From: Mycobacteriaceae bacterium
Lineage (GTDB): Bacteria > Actinomycetota > Actinomycetes > Mycobacteriales > Mycobacteriaceae
Reading direction: 5' to 3'
DNA: 64,000 bases
Assembly: GCA_019749805.1 (NCBI GenBank)
Contig: JAIEPH010000074.1
Coordinates: 1 to 64,000, forward strand
In this document: positions 18,382 to 28,023 of the stretch, one piece after another
How positions within the stretch are numbered: position 1 is the stretch's first letter
Layout: every line of letters begins with the position of its first letter
Notes under the pieces: generated by a model
The model's database searches: none
What the model saw: the letters and a program-made list of their open reading frames with translations, nothing else
What the model was told of the DNA's origin: nothing
Made by a program: the position numbers and the translations under genes

Positions 18382-19964
18382 TTCGCCGCTGGTCCGCGCT
18401 CGGCGTCCTCACGCTCGCGGTTCTGCTCATCGGCATCGACGGTACGGTCCTGGCGCTGGCTACACCATTCATCAGCCGGGATCTCGATGCCACCGGAATC
18501 CAGATCCTGTGGATCGGCGACATCTACTCGTTCGTGCTCGCCAGCCTCCTGATCACGATGGGCGGTCTCGGTGACCGAATCGGCCACAGGAAGATGTTGC
18601 TCTGGGGCGCGACGGCCTTCGCGGTGATCTCCGCCGCAACGGCGTATGCCCCCTCCGCGGAACTGTTGATCGCGGCGCGGGCCCTGCAGGGCATTGCGGG
18701 TGCGACCCTGGCGCCTGCGACACTGGCCCTCATCCGCGGCATTTTCGCCGATCCCAGGGAACGCACACTGGCCGTCGGCATTTGGGCCTCGGCGTTCTCT
18801 GCCGGCGCCGCATTCGGCCCGATTCTCGGCGGGATACTGCTCGAGCATTTCTGGTGGGGCTCGGTGTTCTTGATCAACGTGCCGGTGATGGTGGTCCTGG
18901 TGATCGGAGGCATCGCACTGGTAACCGAGCACCGCAACCCCGCCCCCGGGCCGTGGGATCTGCTCAGCGTTGTGTTGTCGATGGCGGGCATCCTCGGTGC
19001 CGTGTACGCGATCAAAGAGGTTGCCGCGCAGGGATTTCACCTCGATGTTGCCGTCGCAGCCCTGGTCGGGGGCGGTGCACTGACACTGTTCGTCCGCCGC
19101 CAACTCCGGCTGTCACACCCGCTGATCGACGTTCGGCTGTTCGGCAACCGCGCATTCACCGGCGTCGTGAGCGCCAACCTGCTGTCCGTGCTCGGACTAT
19201 CCGGTCTGGTCTTCTTCCTGTCGCAGTACTTCCAACTCGTGCAAGGCTTCAGCCCGTTGAAGGCCGGGCTCGCCGAACTACCCGCGGCAGTCGCGGCGAC
19301 GGTGTTCGGTGTGCTGGCGGGATTCGTGGTGCGCTACTGGTCCCGCCGCGCGGTACTCACCTCGGGGCTGGCAATGGTTGGTGCCGCCATGGCGACATTG
19401 ACGGTGCTCACACCCGGCACCTCCTACCCCCAACTCGGCGTGACGCTGTTCGTCGTCGGTGTCGGTCTCGGCCTCGCGTTCACGGTGGCGAGCGACGTCA
19501 TCCTGGCCAGCGTTCCGAAGGAACGCGCCGGTGCGGCGGCCGCGGTTTCGGAGACCGCGTACGAGCTCGGGATGGCGCTTGGCATTGCCACACTGGGATC
19601 GATTGTTACCGGGGTGTATCGCAATTTCGCTGCGCCCGAAGGTATTTCCGCTTCGGTGGTCGCTGAATCACGCGACTCCCTCGCCGCTGCGGTCGAGGCC
19701 GCACAGACACTGCCCGCCGACCAGGGGTCTGCCCTGCTCGACGCGACGAAGCACGCGTTCACCTCGGGGCTCGCGATCGCGTCCGGCGTCGGTGCGGCGC
19801 TGATGCTGGTCTCGGCGATCGCGGTGTGGCTGTTGCTGCGCGAGCGGCTACCAGGCCCGGTCGAGGTCGGCGTGGGTTCGGATCCAACTGTGCATGGCGA
19901 TGCCCGCGGCGACTCCGGCATTGATGCTGCGGGTGGAGCCGAATTGTGCGATCGACACTGTTAA
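18378..19964 (+). CDS. MFS drug:proton antiporter, LfrA/SmvA type (14-helix)
   Basis: A 528-residue major facilitator. The N-terminal VLLIGIDGTVLALATPFIS (motif D1 region), the GGLGDRIGHRKMLLWG loop (motif A) and the GPILGGILLEHFWWGSVFLI stretch (motif C) mark the DHA2 14-helix group, which exports quaternary ammonium compounds, dyes and fluoroquinolones. The last 37 or so residues (after LRERLPGP) are hydrophilic and encoded antisense to the RNA methylase gene, suggesting loss of an original stop. Controlled with the TetR gene from the palindromic promoter. Confidence 0.9.
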   Translation: MIRRWSALGVLTLAVLLIGIDGTVLALATPFISRDLDATGIQILWIGDIYSFVLASLLITMGGLGDRIGHRKMLLWGATAFAVISAATAYAPSAELLIAARALQGIAGATLAPATLALIRGIFADPRERTLAVGIWASAFSAGAAFGPILGGILLEHFWWGSVFLINVPVMVVLVIGGIALVTEHRNPAPGPWDLLSVVLSMAGILGAVYAIKEVAAQGFHLDVAVAALVGGGALTLFVRRQLRLSHPLIDVRLFGNRAFTGVVSANLLSVLGLSGLVFFLSQYFQLVQGFSPLKAGLAELPAAVAATVFGVLAGFVVRYWSRRAVLTSGLAMVGAAMATLTVLTPGTSYPQLGVTLFVVGVGLGLAFTVASDVILASVPKERAGAAAAVSETAYELGMALGIATLGSIVTGVYRNFAAPEGISASVVAESRDSLAAAVEAAQTLPADQGSALLDATKHAFTSGLAIASGVGAALMLVSAIAVWLLLRERLPGPVEVGVGSDPTVHGDARGDSGIDAAGGAELCDRHC

Positions 19965-20489
19965 TTCGGCGCCTGCACTGGCCTGGAAGGTGATTCCCGG
20001 ACCTTCCTGCCCGAACACCAGTAGGCATGCTCGCGGTAACTCGACGTCCTCCAGCCGCGCGGCACCCGGCACGTTGTCGACGGCGACAACGGTCAGCCCC
20101 GCATCGACGGCGAAGGCCAACAGTTCTTCGGTGGTGTCGTGGTGGCACAGCCGCTGGTAACGATCGGTCACCATTGCTCCGCGCCGATTCCACCGGCGGC
20201 GACCCACGATGTGCACGGTGTCCACCGCGAACGCGTTGGCCGTTCGGACCACCGCTCCGATGTTGGCGTCGTTACCGAAGTTCTCGATCGCGATGTGCAG
20301 AGGATGCCTACGGGTGTCGATATCGGCGATGATTGCCTCGCGTGTCCAATACCGATATGCATCAACGACATTGCGGGTATCGCCGTCGCGCAGCAGCGCG
20401 GGGTCGTAACGCGGATCGTCGGGCAGCGGCCCCTGCCATGGGCCTACCCCGGGACTCTCGCCCCACTCGGTCGGACCCGCCTCACTCAC
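19848..20489 (-). CDS. SpoU/TrmH-family RNA 2'-O-methyltransferase (Rv0380c-like)
   Basis: A 213-residue SPOUT methyltransferase. Motif 1 is NFGNDANIGAVVRTANAF, motif 2 LLVFGQEGPGI and motif 3 SIAQFGSTRSINAGVAAGIA, all of which build the trefoil-knot SAM site. It methylates a ribose in tRNA or rRNA; which one is unknown. GTG 20489 overlaps the previous gene by 8 bp, making one operon. Its last 117 bp overlap the convergent MFS gene. Confidence 0.93.
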   Translation of the reverse strand: MSEAGPTEWGESPGVGPWQGPLPDDPRYDPALLRDGDTRNVVDAYRYWTREAIIADIDTRRHPLHIAIENFGNDANIGAVVRTANAFAVDTVHIVGRRRWNRRGAMVTDRYQRLCHHDTTEELLAFAVDAGLTVVAVDNVPGAARLEDVELPRACLLVFGQEGPGITFQASAGAELTVSIAQFGSTRSINAGVAAGIAMHSWIRTHADLDRAW

Positions 20490-21381
20490 CCTTGGTCCAC
20501 ATCGCGGCGTGCGTGCCGACCACCGACAGCGTCGGATAGAGCAGCGCTTCGTTCATCTCTCCCTGGGTGCACAACGTCACGCGGGTGAAGACCGCATCGC
20601 GGGTGCTGTCAGGCAGCACGAGAGTCGACGCGCCGTAGACGTCGCAGGCGTGGCTCAGCCCGGGCGGAGGCAACGTCGGAGCCATCACCACCATCGTCGG
20701 TCCGCCGCGGCGTTTCGACTCCTCACGGTATTGCGTTGCCTGACCGGAGATCTCGAGGCCGAGCAGCATGTAGCCGTTACCGGTGAACTCGTTGGGGTCT
20801 CCGAGCGCGGCCGCGTCGAGCATGGAGCCGTCCGCACGGAACGCGTCGACGCTGGTCGTCTTGAGCGACAGTCCGGTGGCCTCGTCCTCGACCGCGGGCA
20901 GCCCGACGGGAAACGCCACGCCGTGCGCCGTTGTGGTACCGGGCGTGCGGTCACGCGTCGAATAGACGTAGACCCCGCGCACCTGGAGCTCGTCACGCTG
21001 TGGCCCCACACATACCGTTCCCGTCAGCCGGTCCGGCGTTTCCGCTGAGAGCGGCTGTACGTCAAGGTCTGTCACGTCACGGCACCCGCCGATGGCGGGG
21101 GCCTCGAGCGGGTGTGCCAACGCCCCGTAAAGCCCGAACCTCAGGTCCTTCGGGTCGGCGTGCGGACCTTCACCCGATAGCGCCGCGTCGATGTCGATCA
21201 GGACGTTTTCGCCCTCGAAACGCAGATTCGACACCGACATGTTCCAGCCCAGGAACGCCAGTGATTCGCCGATGGTCGCGGTCTGGGCGGAGTAGGTGTC
21301 GACCTGCGCGTCATCGCTCGAACAGGCCGGGGCGACCAGGAGCACCGCGGTGAGGGCAGCGAAAACTGAACGGGCGGACAC
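20482..21381 (-). CDS. Putative secreted lipoprotein (Rv0381c-like)
   Basis: A 299-residue exported protein. Starting at GTG 21381 gives a clean signal sequence (SARSVFAALTAVLLVAPAC) ending in a cysteine that could be lipidated, although the lipobox (VAPAC) is not ideal. A start at 21417 is open but would overlap the SDR gene and place polar residues before the signal. Mature part is mixed beta-rich with paired cysteines. Function unknown; position next to the RNA methylase matches Rv0381c. Confidence 0.75.
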   Translation of the reverse strand: MSARSVFAALTAVLLVAPACSSDDAQVDTYSAQTATIGESLAFLGWNMSVSNLRFEGENVLIDIDAALSGEGPHADPKDLRFGLYGALAHPLEAPAIGGCRDVTDLDVQPLSAETPDRLTGTVCVGPQRDELQVRGVYVYSTRDRTPGTTTAHGVAFPVGLPAVEDEATGLSLKTTSVDAFRADGSMLDAAALGDPNEFTGNGYMLLGLEISGQATQYREESKRRGGPTMVVMAPTLPPPGLSHACDVYGASTLVLPDSTRDAVFTRVTLCTQGEMNEALLYPTLSVVGTHAAMWTKGE

Positions 21382-21391
21382 TGAGCGCGAC

Positions 21392-22168
21392 TCAGGTTCT
21401 ATCCCGGCCCCGGCCAACGACTTTCGTCACCGCCCGCACCACGCTGCGTGGCACCATGCGGCCGCCGGTGGTCAGCGCCTTGTACTGCAGGCCGGGTACG
21501 ATCACCACCTTGCCCCGTGCGACGTCGGCCATCGTCTCGCGGACCACGTCGTCCACCTCCAGCCACAGGAACGACGGCGTGTTCGCCATGTCGATGCCCG
21601 CTCGTTCATGGAATTCGGTGTGCACGAAACCGGGGCACAGGGCATGCACGCCGACGCCGGTGCCACCCAGACCGTTGGCAAGGCCCTCGGAGAATGCGAC
21701 CACCCAGGCTTTGGAGGCCGAGTACGTCGAACCACGCCCGGGCAGCAATCCGGCCACGCTGGCCACGTTGATCACGGTGCCTTCACCGGCCGCCAGCATC
21801 GGCGGCATCGCCGCGTGCGTCAGATGCATGACCGCCGTGACGTTGACATCCAGTTGGGACTGCAGCACCGCGAGGTCTGCGGTCCAGAATTCACCGGAGG
21901 TTCCGAAACCGGCGTTGTTGACCAGAACACGCACACCGGCGGCAAGCCGGTCGGCCACCTTCGAACGGTCGGCGGCCTGCGCCAGATCGGCGGCGAGCAC
22001 CTCGACGTTCGCGCCTGCCTCGTCGTGCAGTTCGGCGGCCAGCGCGTCCAGACGCTTCGCATCGCGCGCGACGAGCACGAGGTCGTAGCCGTCCACGGCA
22101 TATCTGCGGGCGAATCCTGCGCCCAACCCCGACGTGGGTCCGGTGATCAGGGCGACGGGGCGTGACAT
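21392..22168 (-). CDS. Short-chain dehydrogenase/reductase
   Basis: A 258-residue classical-type SDR with cofactor motif [15 protein letters not shown], and the catalytic Ser...YSASK. An Arg-containing segment after the first strand (VARDAKRLD) favours NADP(H). The C-terminal 40 residues ([18 protein letters not shown]) resemble DltE/YqjQ-like SDRs that may associate with membranes. It lies between the Rv0381c-like and Rv0383c-like genes, a slot occupied by pyrE in M. tuberculosis as I remember it. Substrate unknown. Confidence 0.92.
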   Translation of the reverse strand: MSRPVALITGPTSGLGAGFARRYAVDGYDLVLVARDAKRLDALAAELHDEAGANVEVLAADLAQAADRSKVADRLAAGVRVLVNNAGFGTSGEFWTADLAVLQSQLDVNVTAVMHLTHAAMPPMLAAGEGTVINVASVAGLLPGRGSTYSASKAWVVAFSEGLANGLGGTGVGVHALCPGFVHTEFHERAGIDMANTPSFLWLEVDDVVRETMADVARGKVVIVPGLQYKALTTGGRMVPRSVVRAVTKVVGRGRDRT

Positions 22169-22182
22169 GCCCTAGAGACTAC

Positions 22183-23013
22183 TTACCGCTGATAGTGCGG
22201 GGACTGCCGTCCGTTGCGCGACTGCGGTGGCGGCGGGGGCGACGCGGGCCGACGAGCCTGTTCGGGTCGCGGGGGCGCCTGGGCATACCTGCCGCCTGGA
22301 GCCTCGGCCCTGCCGGCAGGCACCTCGGAGCGGGCCGGCGCCGGCTTGAGCGGACGGCTCGGCGACCCGCTGCGGCGCGTCACGGGCTGACCGACGGTGG
22401 CCTGCGACGTCGGTGGCAGCACGCGCAGCAGGTCGTTGAACTGGCGCACGGTGCGCAGGCCCTCATCCCACTGTGCCCGCGTGCTGGTCACCGGCATCGA
22501 GACCAGCGTCCAGTGCTCCTCGTTCCACATGATCTCCGCACAATCCGGCGCGGTGTGGGCGAACGTCACCATGCGGCGGTCGCAGGCGCGGCGGGCCGCG
22601 TCGAGGTTGGTCGAGTACACCATCCGCGGACCGATCGCGCCGAGCAGCCAGATGTCGTTTTCCCGCGGCTCTTTGATTCCCTTGAGCCGCAGATCGACGA
22701 CGACGTTGGTGCCGACCTTGCGGTGCAGGGCGATGACGGTCGCGACGTCTTCGAGGTCGAAGATGAACACCGCTTCGCCGCGGATCTGTCCGAGGACGAC
22801 GTTCTTGGCGTTGATGTCGCCGACGGTCGACATCACACCGCGCTTCCAGCGCTTCAGGATGTCGCTCGACTCGTGTTCATAGTCGAAACCGTGCGACTTC
22901 GCCCACGACTTGCGGCGACGACCCAGCCCACGTCGACGGTCGATGTCGACGTACAGAAGTACCGCCGCACCCACGAAACAGAGCGCGGACAGCGTGAACC
23001 AGAGCGGGACCAT
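22183..23013 (-). CDS. Membrane-anchored protein with Pro-rich tail (Rv0383c-like)
   Basis: A 276-residue protein with one N-terminal membrane helix (about residues 4-23), a basic RRRGLGRRRK patch, a soluble central domain (about 30-190) and a disordered Pro/Arg-rich C-terminal tail of about 80 residues. Conserved next to clpB in mycobacteria as Rv0383c. No enzymatic motif visible; function unknown. Confidence 0.8.
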   Translation of the reverse strand: MVPLWFTLSALCFVGAAVLLYVDIDRRRGLGRRRKSWAKSHGFDYEHESSDILKRWKRGVMSTVGDINAKNVVLGQIRGEAVFIFDLEDVATVIALHRKVGTNVVVDLRLKGIKEPRENDIWLLGAIGPRMVYSTNLDAARRACDRRMVTFAHTAPDCAEIMWNEEHWTLVSMPVTSTRAQWDEGLRTVRQFNDLLRVLPPTSQATVGQPVTRRSGSPSRPLKPAPARSEVPAGRAEAPGGRYAQAPPRPEQARRPASPPPPPQSRNGRQSPHYQR

Positions 23014-23095
23014 TGAGTCGTAGCTTACTTGCAGGTAGCCCTCAAGTCCGAACTCGAGCAGATCACAGGCTCGTCACATAGCTGTTTTTATGGGC

Positions 23096-24421
23096 CTACA
23101 CGGGAAAGGACGCCTCGGCGAGCTGAATGATCTCGGTCCGGTCAGCCGCCACGAGGAAGCCCGCCTCGATCGCGCGATCCAGCGCGTCGCTGAAACGCGC
23201 CAGGTAGTCGGCGGCGCCGCCGGGATAGAGCGCGCGTACGGTGTCGGCGTCGAACACCTCCCCGGTACCGAACAAGAAGGACATGGGGCTCTCGTCGGGC
23301 GCGAGCCCCGATGTCCGCGCAATCGGCACGTCGACCCATGGCGTACGGACCCCACCGACGGCGAGTTCGTGATCGTCGAGCACCAGCGCCGGGATGTCCC
23401 CGCCGGTCAGGGCCATCGGCTGCGCCGTGGCCGCAGGCGCGCCGGTACGAACCCAGTCGTTCAGGGCCGCTATCGCGGCCTGTAGTACGTAGTGATGCTG
23501 GGGTGCGAAGTTGATGTAGTACGACAGGTTCGCCCCCATCAACTCGTTCGTGGGTGCGTAGGCCGCGACAAGGCCCTCCACCGGCATCGAGCCGTCGTCG
23601 ATGAAGCCGACCCGAATCGTGTAGTTGTCGGCGTGTGCGGTGCCGGGTATCTCCCACACCCGCAACCGGTCGTTGTCGGGTCTGCGGGCGTGGTGGTAGC
23701 CGAGCAGATGGCCGTCGACCAGGTCGGTTTCGGTGATGACCGATAGCACCGGGACCCGCAGATCGTCCAGGAAGGGCGCAGGCCGTGACTCTTCCAGCGC
23801 GCTACCGCCCCCGAGTGGAGCGGCGGGACCGAACCGAGAGTGCACGAGGAAGCCGTCGAACACCGCCGCGAGAGGATCCACCTCGTTCAGATAGGTGGTC
23901 AGAAACATCGCCGACTGCGATTCCCCCACCGCGAGAACCGCTTCCGGCTGCAGTCTGTCGATGCCACCCTCCCTGACCAGCCGGCCGATCTGGGAGTAGA
24001 TGTCATAGGCGAACTGGTCGCCCGGATGGTCGAGCTGCGAATAGCGTTCTCGATCTTGGGCTTTCAGCGACATGTCGATGCCGATCAGGTTGTCACCGCC
24101 CTCGACGCCGACGTACTGGGCGGACACTGCGACGTAGGCGTAGCCGGCGCGCGCGATCTCGCGATGCGCCATCAGCCAGACCGCGGGTGCGTCGATGCCG
24201 CCGCTGACGTTGAGCCATTCGACGACGGCGGTGCCGTTGAACGCGCCGTTCGGGCGGCACACCACGATGCGGGTGGTGTAGTCGGCGCGGTCGTCGGTGG
24301 CATACGAGCGTGCGGTGCCCGAGACGACGAACTCCTCGGCGCCGTAACCCAGCGTGGCCAGGTCGTAGGCGCCGAGGAGCAGGCTGGGTCTACCGGGAAG
24401 GGACGAGACGCGAGTGCTCAT
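23096..24421 (-). CDS. Alpha/beta hydrolase-domain (Abhydrolase_10-like) protein
   Basis: A 441-residue protein of the large secreted-type alpha/beta hydrolase-domain family found in actinobacteria and proteobacteria. The nucleophile elbow is AVGESQSAM, with a likely acid in ITETDLVDG and the histidine in PGTAHADNYT. No signal peptide is evident, so it is probably cytoplasmic. It lies 18 bp downstream of clpB on the same strand. Substrate unknown; an esterase or lactonase role is possible. Confidence 0.82.
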   Translation of the reverse strand: MSTRVSSLPGRPSLLLGAYDLATLGYGAEEFVVSGTARSYATDDRADYTTRIVVCRPNGAFNGTAVVEWLNVSGGIDAPAVWLMAHREIARAGYAYVAVSAQYVGVEGGDNLIGIDMSLKAQDRERYSQLDHPGDQFAYDIYSQIGRLVREGGIDRLQPEAVLAVGESQSAMFLTTYLNEVDPLAAVFDGFLVHSRFGPAAPLGGGSALEESRPAPFLDDLRVPVLSVITETDLVDGHLLGYHHARRPDNDRLRVWEIPGTAHADNYTIRVGFIDDGSMPVEGLVAAYAPTNELMGANLSYYINFAPQHHYVLQAAIAALNDWVRTGAPAATAQPMALTGGDIPALVLDDHELAVGGVRTPWVDVPIARTSGLAPDESPMSFLFGTGEVFDADTVRALYPGGAADYLARFSDALDRAIEAGFLVAADRTEIIQLAEASFPV

Positions 24422-24439
24422 CCCTCATCGATATCAGGC

Positions 24440-26986
24440 TCAGCCCAGGACCAGCGAATCGCCGTCCGCGCTGACGTTCACCGGTACCACGTCGCCGTCA
24501 TGCACCTCACCGGCAAGCAGCATCTTGGCGAGCTGGTCGCCGATGGCCTGCTGGATCAGCCGCCGCAGCGGACGCGCACCGTAGAGCGGGTCGAAACCGC
24601 GCTCGGCCAACCATTGCTTGGCAGGCAGCGACACCTCGAGGGTGAGCCGGCGCTGCTGCAGTCGCTTGGCCAGCTGCTGCAACTGGATATCGACGATCTG
24701 GACGAGTTCGCCCTCGTCCAGCGGGTCGAAGACGATGACGTCGTCGAGGCGGTTGATGAACTCGGGCTTGAACGCTGAGCGCACCGCGGCCATCACCTGT
24801 TCCTCGGTGCCACCGGCGCCGAGGTTGGACGTCAGGATCAGGATCGTGTTGCGGAAGTCGACCGTCCGGCCCTGACCGTCGGTCAGCCTGCCCTCGTCGA
24901 GCACGGCCAGCAGCACGTCGAACACGTCCGGGTGGGCCTTCTCGATCTCGTCGAACAGAATCACCGTGTACGGACGCCGCCGCACCGCTTCGGTCAGTTG
25001 ACCGCCCTGGTCATAACCGATGTAGCCGGGAGGCGCACCGACGAGGCGGGCCACCGAGTGCTTCTCGCCGTACTCGCTCATGTCGATGCGGACCATGGCA
25101 CGTTCGTCGTCGAACAGGAACTCCGCCAACGCTTTCGCGAGCTCCGTCTTACCGACACCGGTCGGGCCGAGGAACATGAACGATCCCGTCGGCCGGTTCG
25201 GGTCGGCGACACCGGCTCGGCTGCGCCGCACCGCGTCGGACACGGCCTGTACGGCCTTCCTCTGCCCGACGACGCGCTTGCCCAGCTCGTCCTCCATGCG
25301 CAACAGCTTGGCGGTCTCGCCTTCGAGCATGCGGCCGGCGGGAATGCCGGTCCATGCCGACACCACATCGGCGATGTCGTCGGGTCCGACCTCCTCCTTG
25401 AGCATCTGATCTTCATGGGCTCTCGCGGTCGAATCTGCGGCATCGAGCTTCTTCTCGATTTCGGGGATACGGCCGTACCGGAGTTCGGACGCCTTGGCCA
25501 GATCGCCGTCGCGCTCGGCCCGGTCGGCCTCCCCACGCAGCGTCTCGAGTTGCTCCTTGAGCTCACGCACGACGTCGATGGCGCTCTTCTCGTTCTGCCA
25601 CCGGGTGGTCAGCTCCGCCAGCTTTTCCTTGTAGTCCGCGAGTTCGGCGCGCAGCTTCTCCAGCCGCTCCTTGGAAGCGTCGTCCTCCTCCTTGGCCAGC
25701 GCCATCTCCTCGATCTCCAGCCGGCGCACCAGGCGCTCCACCTCATCGATCTCGACGGGCCGGGAGTCGATCTCCATCCGCAGCCGGGACGCGGCCTCAT
25801 CGACGAGGTCGATGGCCTTGTCGGGCAGGAAGCGGCTGGTGATGTAGCGATCGGACAGCGTCGCCGCCGAAACCAGTGCGGAGTCGGTGATCCGCACGCC
25901 GTGGTGCACCTCGTAGCGGTCCTTTAGCCCGCGCAGAATGCCGACGGTGTCCTCGACGGACGGCTCGCCGACCAGCACCTGCTGGAAGCGACGTTCGAGC
26001 GCGGCGTCTTTCTCGATGTACTTGCGGTACTCGTCGAGGGTGGTCGCGCCGACGAGCCTCAGCTCGCCGCGGGCCAGCATCGGCTTGATCATGTTGCCCG
26101 CGTCCATCGCCGATTCGCCGGTCGCGCCGGCACCGACGATGGTGTGCAGCTCGTCGATGAACGTGATGATCTGGCCGGCCGAGTTCTTGATGTCGTCGAG
26201 GACGGCCTTGAGCCGCTCCTCGAACTCGCCGCGGTACTTGGCACCGGCGACCATCGAGCCCATATCCAGTGACACGACGGTCTTGTCGCGCAGGCTCTCC
26301 GGTACGTCGCCTGCGACGATGCGCTGGGCCAGGCCCTCGACGATCGCGGTCTTGCCGACGCCGGGCTCACCGATCAGCACCGGATTGTTCTTGGTGCGAC
26401 GTGAGAGCACCTGAACGACCCGGCGAATCTCGTTGTCGCGCCCGATAACCGGATCCAGCTTGCCCTCTTTGGCGCGCGCGGTCAGGTCGGTGGAGTACTT
26501 CTCCAGCGCCTGGTACGTGGCCTCCGGGTCTGGGCTGGTGACGCGCGCACTGCCGCGCACGTTTCCGAACGCGTCGCGCAGCACCTGCGGAGACGCGCCG
26601 TGGCCGCTGAGCAGCTTGGCGACGTCGGAGTCGCCGGTGGCCAGGCCGACGAGCAAGTGCTCGGTGGAGACGTATTCGTCGTCCATCTCGGTGGCCAGGT
26701 GCTGCGCCACGGTTATTGAAGCGATCGCGTCCTTACTCAGCTGCGGCTGCGAACTCGACCCCGATGCGCTGGGCAGGCGGTCGAGAAGTCGTTGCGTCTC
26801 GGCACGGATTGTCGCGGGTTCGACGCCGACGGCCTCCAACAACGGTGCGGCAATGCCATCGTTCTGAGTGAGCAGTGCCATCAACAAATGGGCGGGCGTG
26901 ATCTGCGGGTTGCCGGCGGCGGTAGCCGCCTGCAGCGCCGAAGTCAGGGCCGCCTGGGTTTTGGTCGTCGGATTGAACGAGTCCAC
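24440..26986 (-). CDS. clpB: ATP-dependent disaggregase ClpB (Hsp100)
   Basis: An 848-residue Hsp100 protein with an N-terminal Clp-repeat domain, a first AAA+ module (Walker [15 protein letters not shown]), a coiled-coil middle domain (about residues 410-525, rich in Glu/Lys/Arg) and a second AAA+ module ([14 protein letters not shown]). With DnaK it dissolves protein aggregates. GTG 26986 follows GGGAGG and starts [14 protein letters not shown], the expected start; length equals that of Rv0384c (848, from memory). A HAIR element 80-100 bp upstream implies HspR repression. Confidence 0.98.
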   Translation of the reverse strand: MDSFNPTTKTQAALTSALQAATAAGNPQITPAHLLMALLTQNDGIAAPLLEAVGVEPATIRAETQRLLDRLPSASGSSSQPQLSKDAIASITVAQHLATEMDDEYVSTEHLLVGLATGDSDVAKLLSGHGASPQVLRDAFGNVRGSARVTSPDPEATYQALEKYSTDLTARAKEGKLDPVIGRDNEIRRVVQVLSRRTKNNPVLIGEPGVGKTAIVEGLAQRIVAGDVPESLRDKTVVSLDMGSMVAGAKYRGEFEERLKAVLDDIKNSAGQIITFIDELHTIVGAGATGESAMDAGNMIKPMLARGELRLVGATTLDEYRKYIEKDAALERRFQQVLVGEPSVEDTVGILRGLKDRYEVHHGVRITDSALVSAATLSDRYITSRFLPDKAIDLVDEAASRLRMEIDSRPVEIDEVERLVRRLEIEEMALAKEEDDASKERLEKLRAELADYKEKLAELTTRWQNEKSAIDVVRELKEQLETLRGEADRAERDGDLAKASELRYGRIPEIEKKLDAADSTARAHEDQMLKEEVGPDDIADVVSAWTGIPAGRMLEGETAKLLRMEDELGKRVVGQRKAVQAVSDAVRRSRAGVADPNRPTGSFMFLGPTGVGKTELAKALAEFLFDDERAMVRIDMSEYGEKHSVARLVGAPPGYIGYDQGGQLTEAVRRRPYTVILFDEIEKAHPDVFDVLLAVLDEGRLTDGQGRTVDFRNTILILTSNLGAGGTEEQVMAAVRSAFKPEFINRLDDVIVFDPLDEGELVQIVDIQLQQLAKRLQQRRLTLEVSLPAKQWLAERGFDPLYGARPLRRLIQQAIGDQLAKMLLAGEVHDGDVVPVNVSADGDSLVLG

Positions 26987-27043
26987 GACGCCTCCCTTTC
27001 TATGTACTTCAGGGCCGCACAAAGGGCCCTTGGAATGCTTGTC

Positions 27044-27057
27044 GCGTTGTACAACGC
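27044..27057. repeat. 14-bp perfect palindrome upstream of clpB
   Basis: GCGTTGTACAACGC is perfectly palindromic and lies about 60 bp upstream of the clpB start. GTACAACGCC recurs as a direct repeat near 27110. It may be a second operator or a promoter element in addition to the HAIR site. Confidence 0.5.
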
Positions 27058-27064
27058 CGTCAAG

Positions 27065-27085
27065 GTTGAGTCTGTTCCGCTCAAC
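27065..27085 (-). promoter_or_regulatory. HAIR element (HspR operator) of clpB
   Basis: TTGAGT at 27066-27071 and GCTCAA at 27079-27084, separated by 7 bp, match the known HspR-associated inverted repeat (CTTGAGT-N7-ACTCAAG) except at the outer bases. Position upstream of clpB is the expected one for heat-shock control. Confidence 0.8.
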
Positions 27086-27204
27086 TTTAACTTTTTTGCC
27101 AGTACAACGCCAGCGGGTACCGAGCCGCTGATCCAGCAACCAACCACCACGTCCCTCTACGATGGCGGAATCCAACTCGGGCAAAGCCGCATGGGGGAAG
27201 ACGT

Positions 27205-28023
27205 TTGGACCTCAACACCGTCACCGATGTGGTCCGCCAACCGCTCGATCCACCAGGGGCGCAGTGGCGCGACGGGGATGCCTTCCTCGCGGGCGGCACC
27301 TGGCTGTTCTCCGACGAGCAACCACACCTGCGGCGGCTGATCGATCTGGCGTCGCTGGGCTGGGACGGCCTCTCGGTCGAGGAGACTGGGCTGGCGATCG
27401 GCGCGATGTGCACGATCCGCGACCTGTACGCGCTCTCGGCGCCGAGCGACTGGCCCGCCGCGTCGCTGCTGCAGACGAGCTGTGAGGCGTTCCTGGCCTC
27501 GTTCAAGGTGTGGAACAGCGCGACGGTCGGCGGGAACATCTGTATGTCGCTGCCCGCCGGCCCGATGATCACGATGACAGTGGCGCTGGAGGCCACTTAC
27601 ACGCTGCGCGCGCCCGACGGCTCCGAGCGCACCGTCGACGCGGCCGACTTCGTCACCGGAAACAACGCCAACATCCTGGCGCCCGGAGAGGTGTTGCGGA
27701 ACGTCGACATTCCGGCGAGTGCCTTGCGAAAGCGGCACACCCACCGACGGTTCACCCTGACCAAGCTCGGCCGATCGACGATCTTCCTCGTCGCGACACA
27801 ACACCGGGACGACCTGCTGCTGACCATCACCGCGGGCACCACCCGCCCGGTTCGCATGAGATTCGATTCGATGCCGGACGCCGACGCCCTCGCACAACGA
27901 ATCGACGAACTGCCCGAGGAGCTTTGGTTCGACGACGCCAACGGCAGTCCGGACCACCGGCGCCATCTCGCCGCGCACTACGCCGAAGACATCCGCGCCG
28001 AGTTCTCGCGGGGGGGTTCGTGA
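27205..28023 (+). CDS. Molybdenum hydroxylase FAD-binding subunit
   Basis: A 272-residue FAD-binding protein of the xanthine dehydrogenase/CO dehydrogenase medium-subunit family. The FAD-contact segments are LAGGTWLF (first loop) and [18 protein letters not shown] (second loop). It carries electrons from the iron-sulphur clusters of its partner to an acceptor. TTG 27205 follows GGGGGAAG by 4 nt. The stop overlaps the GTG of the next gene (GTGA), so the two subunits are coupled. Divergent from clpB. Confidence 0.92.
   Translation: MDLNTVTDVVRQPLDPPGAQWRDGDAFLAGGTWLFSDEQPHLRRLIDLASLGWDGLSVEETGLAIGAMCTIRDLYALSAPSDWPAASLLQTSCEAFLASFKVWNSATVGGNICMSLPAGPMITMTVALEATYTLRAPDGSERTVDAADFVTGNNANILAPGEVLRNVDIPASALRKRHTHRRFTLTKLGRSTIFLVATQHRDDLLLTITAGTTRPVRMRFDSMPDADALAQRIDELPEELWFDDANGSPDHRRHLAAHYAEDIRAEFSRGGS

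Noticed and set aside
23019-23055. TTGAGT ... CTCAAG pair that resembles a HAIR element
   Set aside because: The spacer is more than 20 bp rather than 7, and the downstream gene is not a heat-shock gene.
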